The notes below the pieces were generated by a model, which saw only the letters and a program-made list of their open reading frames with translations, searched no databases and was not told the DNA's origin. A stretch of DNA of 64,000 nucleotides, from assembly GCF_038396675.1 (NCBI RefSeq), contig NC_088929.1, positions 29,251,501 through 29,315,500 on the forward strand, written 5' to 3'. The position numbers were made by a program, and so were the translations under genes. Position 1 is the first letter of the stretch, and every line of letters begins with the position of its first letter. This DNA comes from Hydra vulgaris (Eukaryota > Cnidaria > Hydrozoa > Anthoathecata > Hydridae). This document shows, in pieces, positions 36,609 to 47,579 of the stretch.

Positions 36609-37597
36609 ACTTTATAATACATATTTCTGTATATTATACTGTATATTACATTGAACATGAATACATTATATTTTAAACGATATGTTGAATGTTTCTTATT
36701 CTCCACACAAGTTAGAAGTTGATCATTTAGGTTTAAAATTCAAATAACCCCAAAAGTTTTAATAGATTTTCTTTAGAAATTATTAGGGTACACAAAATCA
36801 TAAAAAATAAAATCCTTCAGCTTTTCAGAAAAAAAAAAGGAATTTAAAACAGACGGACGAATGAAATTTAAGTATTTAAGTACAAGTTTTTCAATAGATT
36901 AATAGAATTCAAACTCTACTACTTTTTTAAAAACTATGTAAATTTATTTTTGGTAGTTTAAAACTAATAAATAATTACATTGAAGTAAGTTAGTAATCAG
37001 TTATCATTTTTTTTAAATCATAATTTAAACACCTCTTTTAATTTACCGTGGATTCTTTAGAAACTATTAAAATTATACGTAGAGTTCATAATGTCTAATT
37101 TGCTGTCATAAAAGAAAAGAAAATTGAGTTTAAAAACATCTCATAAGCTGAATAGACTTTTAGCCCACGCTTGTTCTCTCAAATAGAAGGTGGCTCATAA
37201 AAGGAAATTTTTTAAAAAATCAATTATTATTTAAATAAATAAATTAAAAATTAAATCTTTAAAATTATTAAGTGTGTACTAGTCAATAAAAACCTGTAAA
37301 AGTTTTTTGTTCTCACAATGATTATGTGTTAAGGTTATGAAGTATCCAACTTGACAACGCATAACGTGTAAAGAAAACTTGTAGCTCGCTAAAACTGAAA
37401 AATTTCTTTCAACACCAGTTGAACAAAAAAAAGGGAGTAAAGTATTTTTAAGTAATTACTTATGCAGTTGGATCTGTAAAAAAAGAAAAATAATTTTAGA
37501 TTAATAAATAGTAAAACTTTATGTTTACTTTTGTGTTATTTTTTGATAAATTAATTTGAAACAAACTCATTATGAAGAATTTATTCTTCGTAGTAGG
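36609..37597. other. AT-rich intergenic DNA
   Basis: No gene or recognisable repeat seen. Confidence 0.4.
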
Positions 37598-38242
37598 GAA
37601 GACCAGGGCAAAATGAAGAGCGGGGCAAGATGAAAAGTGTCCTAATTTTTCAGTTTCTCAATTGGTGGCAGCACAAACAAAACAATGCATGTCCCTTATT
37701 GGCCGTTGTGAAGCTTTGTTTATTTACCGCTGACTCGTTATAACTTTTATGCATGAGTAAATAAGCTCTGCTGCCGAAACAGGTAAGATATTTTGCCTAT
37801 CGTTCATATTTTAAATTTAATTAATTCTATACTATCTATTCCATGAATAAATGTCAATTAATTGCCTTCCTTCATGGCAATAAAAACGAATATTTAAAAA
37901 CAGAAATTTCGGGGAGAGAGGACGAGGGCAAGAGGACGAGCTAATAATAGAAAGAAAACTATGTAACAAAGTTGCTAATAATAGAAAGAAAAACTGTGAA
38001 GAGGAATATTGTGACCCTCCAAAAGAAGAATGGATCCAGTGCTGTAAATGCCAAGAGTGGTGGCATGAGGAATGTTCTAATTATAAAAATGGCATATTTA
38101 TTTGTGACTATTGTTAGCTGCAAAACTTGTCATTTGTTAAATAATGTAAGATAATAAAAAAAATGTGTTCAATTTTTTTTTTATTATGTTACATTTTTGT
38201 TTTTTTTATTGTTATCATCTTGCCCCGTACTGGGGCAAGATG
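37598..38242 (+). mobile_element. Short element carrying a PHD-finger fragment of a pogo/Tigger-like transposase
   Basis: The frame 37995-38117 encodes CEEEYCDPP, EEWIQCCKCQEWWHEEC and GIFICDYC, then a stop. These are C-x-C, C-x2-C, W-x-H-x2-C and C-x2-C of a PHD finger. This ending (…FICDFC-stop) is typical of pogo/Tigger-like DDE transposases of invertebrates. The flanks carry GGGGCAAGATGAAAA at 37621 and again at 38233, with the inverse CATCTTGCCCC at 38216. The rest of the transposase is absent, so this is a deletion derivative. Confidence 0.6.
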
Positions 38243-38390
38243 AAAATTTGATATGGTTGTGGAAAAATGAAATTATCCTTTATTTATTTCATTTAAATAA
38301 TTAGATTGTAATATATTTAATGCCAGAAATGGTTAATCTAACAAATTAATTTTACTATCCTTGAAAATAAATTAATAAAAAACTTAAATT

Positions 38391-38395
<5 letters not shown>

Positions 38396-38482
<87 letters not shown>
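38396..38482. repeat. (TA)n microsatellite
   Basis: About 85 bp TA with one TG interruption. Confidence 0.95.
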
Positions 38483-39510
38483 GCACTTAATTTTAATTTT
38501 TTCTTAATTTTCTTGTTTAATAAGAAAATGAGAATCTAAACAAACCGTTCTTAAAACAAAAAGTTGAAGACCTGATATTTTAAGTTAAAGTAGTCAACTC
38601 ACGTCTACACTACACCCAATTATTTGAATGGCGAGTAAAAAATTAAATTATAAATAAAAAGCTGCGTCTTAAAAATAAAATTACTATTCGATATTTGTTT
38701 GAATTATGTCGAATATTAATCTAGCTAAATAAATCCAGAAAAATTACCAACTTTTTCAATTAAAATCCAGATTTAAACTGTAAACAAAGATGAAATCGTC
38801 AAAAAAGGATTTTTCAAGCATTAGAAAGTCTTACCTTTTTATAAAACTTTTTTTCACTTATTAGCTCCTAAGTCTTATGATAAATAAAAAATAATTAAAG
38901 TTTTTCAAAAATTGGCATGCTTTTATATAAAGAATTAATTAAAGATTTCCGCAGAGCAAGTAAAAATGTTTGCAAACACATTCTTCTTGTTGATTGTCAC
39001 AGTAATTTTAATTAACAAAGCTTCAAAAACGCAAAAGAAAATTAGTGCAGTGACATTTCTGTTAGTACGCATCCGATAGTTGTTCGTAAATACAGAAAAA
39101 CAGCTTTTATGTGACGTAATTAAACTATTAAAAAATTAGTTTATTTCCTTAATTTTAATTGTAATGTTTGTTTACAATGTTTTAAATAAATGAAACATTA
39201 ATTAAAAACTTTAACGCTTTTAACCAGAAAGTGCCAGAAAAGGCACGGAACCTTTTTATTTGTTTCATTTTTCACTAAATTATAACAACGATTTGCAATC
39301 TTCTTAGCGTGTCTTCTTAGTAGGATATAACACAACATTTTAAAATAACTTTATAACCGTTTTTTCTTGGTATCTGAAGTTCACTCTTTCTTCTTTCCAA
39401 TATTAATAAAAAAACTTCTTAAAAAAAAAATTCATCTCTATGAATGTCTCATCATTTCACTATTAATCATATAAATATATTTATATGCGTGTGTTGTTAT
39501 TTGGTTGAGG

Positions 39511-39607
<97 letters not shown>

Positions 39608-40204
39608 TATGTATGTGTGTATAATCTGTTGCAACAAAATGTAACAAAATCTTCAAATCTTTATTAATACCTATTCTTAAAGAAGTAGGAAAACTAGCTT
39701 TATAGTATAAAAAAGCAACACATTATGATAACAGGCTTTGCTATAAAAATTGAAAAAAAAATTTTTTTTCAAAAAAGTTTTAAATCATATCTGAAAGAAA
39801 ATATATTTATAGTATCATTTTATAGTACCATTTATTCACATTTTTGATTGGGTGTAGGGATCAGAAACGGTCGAAAAACTGCGTGACGAAATTTATAAAC
39901 TTAAATTTTTAACTTTTATTTTTAAAATATTATCCGCTTGTTCACAAACGCTTTCACTTTTAAATTTTTTTTTTAAAGTTTATCCTAAGTAATATTGTAT
40001 ATATATATTAGAAGGAAATAAAGAATAAAAAAAGAAATATAGAAATTAAATTCAGGAAAAGATATACCTCAATTATTTGTACAAATGAATGATGTTAGAA
40101 ATTATTTTAATATGGTTCAAAGCAAACAAATTTTTATTAATTCTAAAAAAAAGCAAAGTTTTTTTTTGTTCCATTCTTTAAATAAAACAAAAAGAATTTC
40201 TATT
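38483..40204. other. AT-rich DNA with a (TG)n tract; no gene
   Basis: The TG microsatellite is at 39512-39603 (about 45 copies). The remainder shows no coding or repeat signal I can name. Confidence 0.5.
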
Positions 40205-40890
40205 TCTTTTCCAAAATAATTATTGAAAACACAGAAATTAGTCGCGAAAGAGCAACAAAGTTTTTTGGTGTTCTCATCGACGAAAATATTACCTGGAATA
40301 AACATATTATCGACATATTATCGACATATTATCGATCTGGAAAAAACATATTATCGATTTATTATTGACAACAAAATATCTAAAAGTATTGGAATTCTTT
40401 ACCAATCAAGGGATTTACTAAATTATCTAAAACAAATATGTTTCAGTTTTATACAAAGTTACTTAAATTACGCAAATATCGCATGGAGTAGTACTTCTAA
40501 AGACAAACTAGAAACACTCTATAAAAAACAGAAACATGCTTTAAAAATAATGAATTTAAAAAAAAAACAGACATGCTAATTCACTTCTCAAAAGTATGAA
40601 TACTTATACATTATATAAACATATTTAAACTTTTATGCCTTATGTAGAAAAGTAAATTTCGACAATGTCCTTCAATTTTTCATGACCACTATGAAATAAA
40701 ACCTAACTTTAAACATACTTTGCGCGCAACATGCACCTTTATTGAATCTTTATGCAGAACCAAACAGGAACAATTTAAAATTACATATCGTTCTCTTCAT
40801 ATTTGGAATTAAATCTTAGCAAAAGATAATATTAAAGCACTAGTAGAAAATAAAAACTGCTTTCAAAAGTGAATTAAAAATTATATTTTA
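40205..40890 (+). pseudogene. LINE reverse-transcriptase C-terminal fragment (CR1/Jockey-type)
   Basis: Reads VLIDENITWNKHI (about 40268-40308), then after frameshifts CFSFIQSYLNYANIAWSST (40440-40495) and LETLYKKQKHALKIMN (40510-40555). This is the classic thumb and post-RT region of CR1/Jockey-type LINEs (FLGVxIDENLTWxxHI, SYLNYANIAWG). A local CATATTATCGA duplication breaks the frame at 40305-40360. A separate LINE family from the one at 54-56.7 kb. Confidence 0.75.
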
Positions 40891-41024
40891 GTGTATACAT
40901 ATCTTTTGATGATTACTTTTAAATTACTTTTCGTATTTTTATTTTAATTACAACTTTGATAGCTTTTCTGTTCCTATTTCCACTTTGTTTTTAACATCGG
41001 TCTTAGCAAGTTTATTCCACACCG

Positions 41025-42056
41025 ACCTCTATTTCTATAACTGTTCCTTTATATAACTATCCTCTATCAACCTCAATTTATCTATTCTCTATAAACCTCT
41101 ATTTATCTATCCCCTATAAACATCTACATATTTATCCTATATCAATCTCTATTTATCTATCCTCAATAAACCTCTATTTATTTATCTACTATAAACCTCT
41201 ATTTATGATAGAGGGTAGTATCAATCTTTATTTATTTATCGTCTACCAACCTCTATTTATCTATCCTTTATAAACCTCTACTTATCTATCTTTTATCAAC
41301 CTCTATTTATCTATTATATACCAGCCTCTATTTATCTATCCTATACCAACATCTATTTATCTATCCTTTATAAATCTCTACTTATCTATCTTCTATCAAC
41401 CTCTATTTATCTATCCTCTATCAACCTCTATTTATCTATCCTCTATCAACCTCTATTTATCTATCTTCTATCAACCTCTATTTATCTATCTCCTATCAAC
41501 TTCTATTTATCTATTCTCTATCAACCTCTACTTATCTATCTTCTATCAACCTCTATTTATCTATTCTCAATAAACATCTACTTATTTATCCTCTATCAAC
41601 CTCTATTTATCTATCCTCTATCAAACTCTATTTATCTATCCTATACCAACCTTTATTTATCTATCCTTTATAAACCTCTACTTATCTAACTTCTATCAAC
41701 CTCTATTTATCTATCCTCTATCAACATCTATTTATCTATCTTCTATCAACCTCTATTTATCTATCTCCTATCAACTTCTATTTATCTATTCTCTATCAAC
41801 CTCTACTTATCTATCTTCTATCAACCTCTATTTATCTATTCTCAATAAACATCTACTTATTTATCCTCTATCAACCTCTATTTATCTATCCTCTATCAAA
41901 CTCTATTTATCTATCCTATACCAACCTTTATTTATCTATCCTTTATAAACCTCTACTTATCTAACTTCTATCAACCTCTATTTATCTATCCTCTATCAAC
42001 ATCTATTTATCTATCCTCTATCAACATCTATTTATCTATCTTCTATCAACCTCTAT
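41025..42056 (+). repeat. 25-bp minisatellite (about 41 units) with an 11-unit higher-order repeat
   Basis: The unit is close to CCTCTATTTATCTATCCTCT plus ATCAA, with point variants. A block of 275 bp (11 units) starting at about 41486 recurs at 41761 with the same variants in the same order, showing block amplification. It begins just after the LINE fragment. No open frame of interest. Confidence 0.95.
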
Positions 42057-42496
42057 TATTATACTTATTATTTACTTCAAATTTCATTAAAATACTGCTC
42101 TTATAACCGTATACTTACAGCATATTATAACAGTCACTCCGTTTATTTATTTTGAAAAAAAATATTTGAAGGTTACATGTTCTTACTTTAAGAAAGAAAA
42201 TTGTCTTTACACAGCCTTTGCAGTTTAACCTCATTGATTACTTAAACGTTTAAAATAACTCTAATATATATGGCATTCGCATAACATGGTCTGGGGCCGA
42301 GGCCGGGGCCGGTCCCGGGGTTGTTTAAACATTTATACATCCTAAATTAAAATAATTTTTTTTCAAAATTCATGTTATATTTTGTACATATATTCATATA
42401 TAAACATCATTATGATCATCGTAATTATTATAATAATGTTTATAATATGTCATGATGTTTTTATATAATTATGTTATATATATATATTTTTTTTAG

Positions 42497-42666
42497 TGCC
42501 CCAAGAAGACCTAACGGTCTTGTCACAGAGCACCTCGGAAGTGCATTTAACCAGGAAGTTCACCCATCCTTCCTTACCGTGACGCGAAAATATTTTCAGA
42601 GCTCGTTTCGAACCTGGATCCTCTGCTTATAAAGCAAGCGCTCTAACCACTGCGCCACGGCCGCAC
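42497..42666 (-). mobile_element. tRNA-derived SINE, second copy
   Basis: On the - strand: GTGCGGCCGTGGCGCAGTGG then TTAGAGCGCTTGCTTTATAA, an A-box-like head, then a B-box-like GGTTCGAAACGAGC. The body ends CTTCTTGGGGCAC. The head matches the 19.8-kb SINE in CGCTxGCTTTATAAG; the body differs. It is therefore a related subfamily. Confidence 0.8.
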
Positions 42667-42686
42667 TATATATCATCATGATTATC

Positions 42687-42689
<3 letters not shown>

Positions 42690-42749
<60 letters not shown>

Positions 42750-42830
42750 TCATGATTAAAATCATCATCATTATTATCATGATAATGATGATGATGATCA
42801 TCACATCATCATTATTATCATGATAATAAA
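42690..42830. repeat. (TA)n followed by an ATC/GAT-rich palindromic stretch
   Basis: TA tract at 42690-42747, then TCATCATGATTAAAATCATC and ATTATCATGATAATGATGAT. Similar to the tail at 58.4-58.7 kb; both may be microsatellite tails grown from a common LINE 3' end (TTTATACATYCTAAA at 42332 and 58355). Confidence 0.8.
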
Positions 42831-43119
42831 CAGATTAACCCATTGTTATCCAAATCGCTCTGGCTTTCGATACTAAAGTTAATTCTTAATTAAACACTTC
42901 TACAGTTTGTGCTCCAAAATAGATTTCCATCATAATCTTCAAAAAGTGTTTTCCAGAACTCTCTTCAATTATTGCTAAACTTTTATAAAGTGCTAAATAA
43001 GTGGTTCCATTTTTCAAAATTCTAGAAAACACTTTGTCCAACTATCCTACAGTTAGCTTTTACTCTGTTATTAGTTTCTTTATGAGGTTATTAAATTATT
43101 TTTTCTGGTTTATTTGTGT

Positions 43120-43700
43120 AGATTTAAAAATGCTTAATTTTGTCCTTGGTCTGCAGAAAGGTTTTACAAAACTTCCATGTTATTTCTGTATGTGGGACAG
43201 TCGAGCAAAAAAACAATACTGGATCCAAAATAATGGCCTATTTGCAACACTCGCACAGTGGGCTTGCAAAATATTGCGAATGAACTCATTGTTAGTTAAA
43301 AAGAAATAGTTTTTCCGTCACTTTATCTTAAACTTGGATTCATGAAACAATTTGTTAAAACACTGAAAACTGATAGTAATTACTTTCAGTACATAGTTAC
43401 AGCATTCAGTACATAGTTACAGCATTACCAGGTTTGTCAATGGAGAAAATAAAGACAGTCGTTTTAATGGGCCTTAAATTCGATGACTTATAAATGATAA
43501 AAAACTTATTAAAACAATGAATAACAAGGAGAAAACGGCTTGGTTGTCATTTGTGGTTGTTGTAAAAAACTTTCTTGGAAATAAAAAAAAAGAAAACAAT
43601 GCAGATTTAGTTGATAAAATGTTGAAAGCCTGTTGTAATCTTGGATACAAAATGAGCAAAAAACTTCATTTTACAAACAGTCATCTTGACCAGTTACCTT
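43120..43700 (+). pseudogene. Unnamed repeat-family protein, C-terminal part (left arm)
   Basis: Reads LKMLNFVLGLQKGFTKLPCY and then CMWDSRAKKQYWIQN (43128-43230), and NKEKTAWLSFVVVVKNFLGN (43527-43585), FTNSHLDQLP, then NFGDISQEQGEQF (to 43740) past a stop. I recall a multicopy protein family in arthropods and Hydra with the same order (CFLCLWDSRA..., AWxSFVxVVKNFLGN..., HLDxFPxNLGxxSEEQGERFHQD). Function unknown to me; probably transposon-derived. Stops present. Confidence 0.55.
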
Positions 43701-43906
43701 AAAATTTTGGAGATATAAGTCAAGAGCAAGGAGAGCAATTTTGCCAAGGACATAGTTTAACGATGATTAAACTATGACGTACGATGATTAAACTATGACG
43801 TAAATTTTAGCAAGCGGAATAATCAAATCAGAGAGGGGAGAGTCATTTTAAACGATAACTATCGTAATAACCTTTTATAAAAGGATTTATTTTAACATTT
43901 TAGAGA

Positions 43907-44013
43907 AAGCGTTGGTAGCTCAGTGATTAGGTGCGACATTCTCTCTGAGCTGAAAGGTGATGGTCATTAAAGTTTTAAATCAAGTTTATTGTTGCAATGC
44001 CTCCTCCTTGTGT
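43907..44013 (+). mobile_element. SINE-like tRNA-related stretch in the left arm
   Basis: GCGTTGGTAGCTCAGTGATT looks like a tRNA D-arm/A-box; no good B-box follows. Its mirror copy is at 47355-47461 on the - strand. Probably an eroded SINE. Confidence 0.4.
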
Positions 44014-44016
44014 TAT

Positions 44017-45280
44017 ATAACATATTCTATGTTATATAACACAAATTTTTCTCTTAGATTCATCCTTTCAAAAGTGTTTTTTTTAAATTGCTTACGTGTA
44101 AAGACATTTGAAGAGAAAAAGTTCTTTTTTATTGGGACAAACAAAAAAAGTTTTATATTTTAATTTTTTTTATATTTCTTATTTTTGTCAGTTTGCTATT
44201 AATACAACATTCAGAGTTTTCGTATTTATAAAATATACAAATGACCGGGTCAAGAAAAAGATTTTGCATTCTTATCACCGAGCACTTAGCATTCCGTAAA
44301 TGATATATATTTACATATATAATAGAAATACATCTATATATCATTAAACATAAAAAAGTATATAAAAAAAGTTGTAATAAATTCCAAATTTTATTTTGAA
44401 TAATAAATAAACAATAACAAGTAAAAAAAACGTTTCAAATAAATTTTGAAACTTATGAATTACTACTTATTCTAACTACTTTATAGCGTAGAGGAAGTCA
44501 CGAAACCAGCCTTATATTGTTGACCTGCAACATCCACAAGTATATCCCGGAACCCATGGTATATTCTGACAACACATTATCATTCCAAGGTTTGTTTCAA
44601 TGCATGCTCATGCCTCTTTTTCTGAAATATGCAGTTTATCTTCTCTGAATTTAACCAGGCTGCTTTTTTAAATAAAGTTAAAAAAAAAAGAAAAAGAAAT
44701 CCTTCATCCAAATTTACTTATATTTGATCGTAAATGTTGGATGATGGAAGCTTGCAGAGGATTATTTAATGCAGATAACTTTGTTATCCGGATCACTATG
44801 TTGAGATGTCTTGTCATGAAAACATTGTCTTTCAAAAGAAGAATGATAAAGTTAATATTATATTTTTTTTGGCAGAATGATAAAACTAGTATTGTATTTA
44901 TTTTTCAGTTTTTGATAAACACAGATTGCCAGGTTTGCGACAGCTCTGACAAACTGGAACGATCTGTTCGTATTGATTTCTCTAATAAGGACATAAGAAA
45001 CATAATACTCTTGTTGTAGACCAGATATGTTTTTTTTATAATATAGTCCACCAGTTCGCCAGCGATAGTTCCACACCTTCAGTTAGAAAAATCGGCCTCA
45101 TTTTTAGTAGTAGTAGTAGAAGCCTTTCCACAAATATTTTCCTATATTGTAGTGCCAGTAAAATGTCTTGCAGCTTCTAATCTCAAACCCTGACCGTTTC
45201 ATAGCCTAGACTACCAAAGGTGTATTTAATTACTGTATAAAGTTTTATGTTTGAGTTTTTTTTATTTTGTTATTTGAGGA
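44017..45280. other. Centre of the inverted repeat, left of the mariner: no identified gene
   Basis: An open frame at 44741-45019 (NTDCQVCDSSDKLERSVRID) has mixed composition but matches nothing I know. AGT trinucleotide repeat at 45107-45119. Confidence 0.4.
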
Positions 45281-45694
45281 GTGGATTTGCAAAACCAGAT
45301 AATTCACTTTGAAAAAAAAAAAAAAAATTAGCAATGTTTTTTTGTAGTACTAATATTCTTACATCTTTACAAATAAAAATTAAATTTAAAAGCCACTATT
45401 TTAATAACATTTTACCTGCCTTAAATTATTCAGCTCGTGTAAAACCAGTTTAAAAAAAAATTTATTTTCGATGCGAAATAAGACAAAAATTTTATCTTAT
45501 CAACATTCTGTTTTAAAAACGTTTTAAAAAACTAGAGGACGTTATTTAAGAAAAAAATCAAATACAAAAAAATTCACTAAAATTATAAAAGCCATATTTA
45601 AACAGTTACAATTGAGTTTTAACTTTATCAATCCTATCAACATATCAAACATTAAAATTTCTTTTTTTCTAAGGCAGAGGGGCGTTTTGAACTA

Positions 45695-46980
45695 TTAGGT
45701 AACCAAAAAAGTTCGTGCGGTTTTTGGTAATTGAATTGTTTTTAGCATTTTTTACAACACCCACATCGCACAAGGCAAGTAGCTTTGTTGCGTAATAGAA
45801 CGCGTGTGTCATGCGCAGTTGCTGCATATATAGTGTAGGCTTGTAACGAGCTTACAGGAAAGGTTTTGTGTAAAGAAAGGATGGCAACCCAACCAACGAT
45901 TATTCGATCTTGCTTACTTTACGAGTTCAAACTTGGAAGGAATGCAACACAAGCGGCCAAAAACATCTGCACAGCATTTGGAGAAGGTACAGTAAGTGAA
46001 CGCACAGCACAGAAGTGGTTTCAGCGATTCTCTTCGGGAGATGAGTCCATCGAAGACCTGCCGCGTTCTGGACGCCCATTGTTGGTTGATAAGGATGAAC
46101 TGAAGGACGCTGTCGAGTCTGACTCCAGCCAAACTTGCCAAGAACTTGCAGTGAGGTTTGCTGTGAGTGTTGAAACCATCCGCCTGCATCTGCATGCGAT
46201 TGGGAAAGCGTGGAGGCTGAGTCGGTGGGTTCCGCACAAATTGTCGATCGACAACAAGAAGCATTGGCTTACGATCTGCACATCACTCTTATCACGCCAC
46301 AATGTTGAGCCTTTTCTTGATCGTTTATTGACATGCGACGAAAAATGGATTGTGTACAACAATACCAAGCGTTGCTACCATTGGTTGTCCACCGATGACC
46401 CCATCCCAAAGACACCCAAGCCCAATCTCCACGAGCGGAAGGTTTTGCTCTGCATTAGGTGGACTACAGCTGGTGTGGTGCATTACGAGCTGCTCCCAAC
46501 AGGCCAAACCATTACTGGACTGGTCTACTCAGCACAGCTGCAACGAGTTCACTACCTGTTGCTTGTAAAGCAGCCTGCACTGGTGCACAGGAGAGGAGTT
46601 CTGCTTCTCCACGACAACGCGAGACCGCACACCGCTCGCGTGACTCAGGACAAGCTCCAAAGCCTTGGTTGGGAGAGTTTGCTTCATCCACCATACTCGC
46701 CAGACCTCTCCCCTACTGATTTCCAATTTTTCCTTTCCCTGGGAAATCATTTAAAAGGACAGCAGTTCCGAGACCAGGACGCGGTTGAAATGGAGTTGAA
46801 AGCTTTTATTGACTCAAAGGACCGAGAATTTTTTAGAAGTGGAATAAATAAGCTTGTTTTACGTTGGGAAAAGGTTTTAGATGCTAATGGTGACTATTTT
46901 GATGAATAAATGTACTTACTTTTGTCGTTTTGTGTGTTTTTATTATATACGGAAAAACCGCAACTTTTTTGGTTACCTGA
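45695..46980 (+). mobile_element. Complete mariner element (1286 bp)
   Basis: Terminal inverted repeats TTAGGTAACCAAAAAAGTT… and …AACTTTTTTGGTTACCTGA, flanked by TA on each side (45693-45694, 46981-46982), the mariner target duplication. Length is the family norm (~1.3 kb). It is clearly GC-richer than everything around it. The TIRs, with GCGGTTTTT, resemble cecropia/Hsmar1-type mariners. Confidence 0.92.
45881..46909 (+). CDS. Mariner transposase, apparently intact (342 aa)
   Basis: Cut-and-paste transposase of a mariner. The start ATG at 45881 (MATQPTIIRSCLLYEF) fits the family; the frame is open slightly upstream, but without an ATG. The N-terminus has paired helix-turn-helix domains (TVSERTAQKWFQRFSSGDES, SGRP linker, ELAVRFAVSVETIRLHL). 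A WVPHKLS motif precedes the catalytic domain. Catalytic triad DD34D: TCDEKW, HDNARPH and, 34 residues later, SPDLSPTD. No stop or frameshift seen; ends GDYFDE. Length is typical (340-350 aa). Base composition unlike neighbours suggests a recent arrival; mariners in hydras related to insect ones are documented. Antisense open frames are shadows. Confidence 0.93.
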   Translation: MATQPTIIRSCLLYEFKLGRNATQAAKNICTAFGEGTVSERTAQKWFQRFSSGDESIEDLPRSGRPLLVDKDELKDAVESDSSQTCQELAVRFAVSVETIRLHLHAIGKAWRLSRWVPHKLSIDNKKHWLTICTSLLSRHNVEPFLDRLLTCDEKWIVYNNTKRCYHWLSTDDPIPKTPKPNLHERKVLLCIRWTTAGVVHYELLPTGQTITGLVYSAQLQRVHYLLLVKQPALVHRRGVLLLHDNARPHTARVTQDKLQSLGWESLLHPPYSPDLSPTDFQFFLSLGNHLKGQQFRDQDAVEMELKAFIDSKDREFFRSGINKLVLRWEKVLDANGDYFDE

Positions 46981-47579
46981 TATTATATTGTTTCTTAAAA
47001 TTGTCACTAGTCAAGTTGACTTCATAAAGCTTTTTTGAAAACCAGTTAGAAATAAATTTTCGATCAAAACCAGATAAAAAGATTAATTGGCATGCAAAAC
47101 AAGATAAAACGTTTTTTCATTTTGTTATAAAAATAAGATCAAAAGAGCACGGTTCTCAAATTTTTTCTTAAACATTCTTTTAATGATATCTATAATTTAG
47201 CTTTTAATTTTTAAATTTTCAGCTATTCGATTTACTGAAAAACATTTTTTGCCATTATCTCAGAATGAAAAAAAGTTGAATCATCTGGTTTTGCAAGTCC
47301 ATTCCTCATTTGTAAAATGCATTGTGCATTTTACATTTGAGGAGTGGACAATAACACAAGGAGGAGGCATTGCAACAATAAACTTGATTTAAAACTTTAA
47401 TGACCATCACCTTTCAGCTCAGAGAGAATGTCGCACCTAATCACTGAGCTACCAACGCTTTCTCTAAAATGTTAAAATAAATCCTTTTATAAAAGGTTAT
47501 TACGATAGTTATCGTTTAAAATGACTCTCCCCTCTCTGATTTGATTATTCCGCTTGCTAAAATTTACGTCATAGTTTAA

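Larger units (their letters stand above)
45281..47316. repeat. Weak inverted repeat (foldback-like) hosting the mariner
   Basis: GAGGAGTGGATTTGCAAAAC at 45281 pairs with GTTTTGCAAGTCCATTCCTC ending 47316. Similarity decays inward over roughly 250 bp (CGAAAATAAATTT / TTTTCGATCAAAAC). This looks like an older foldback or MITE-like element into which the mariner inserted. Confidence 0.5.

Noticed and set aside
37995-38117. Host chromatin gene with a PHD finger
   Set aside because: The finger ends in the FICDYC-stop typical of pogo/Tigger-like transposases, and the flanks carry short terminal motifs.
41025-42056. CRISPR-like repeat-spacer array
   Set aside because: Units are contiguous 25-mers with variants and no unique spacers, in a eukaryotic genome.
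43001-43309. 102-aa host gene
   Set aside because: Its sequence lies in both arms of the inverted repeat and matches a multicopy repeat family.
45914-46750. Several antisense and alternate-frame open frames
   Set aside because: Shadows of the intact mariner transposase in a GC-richer stretch.
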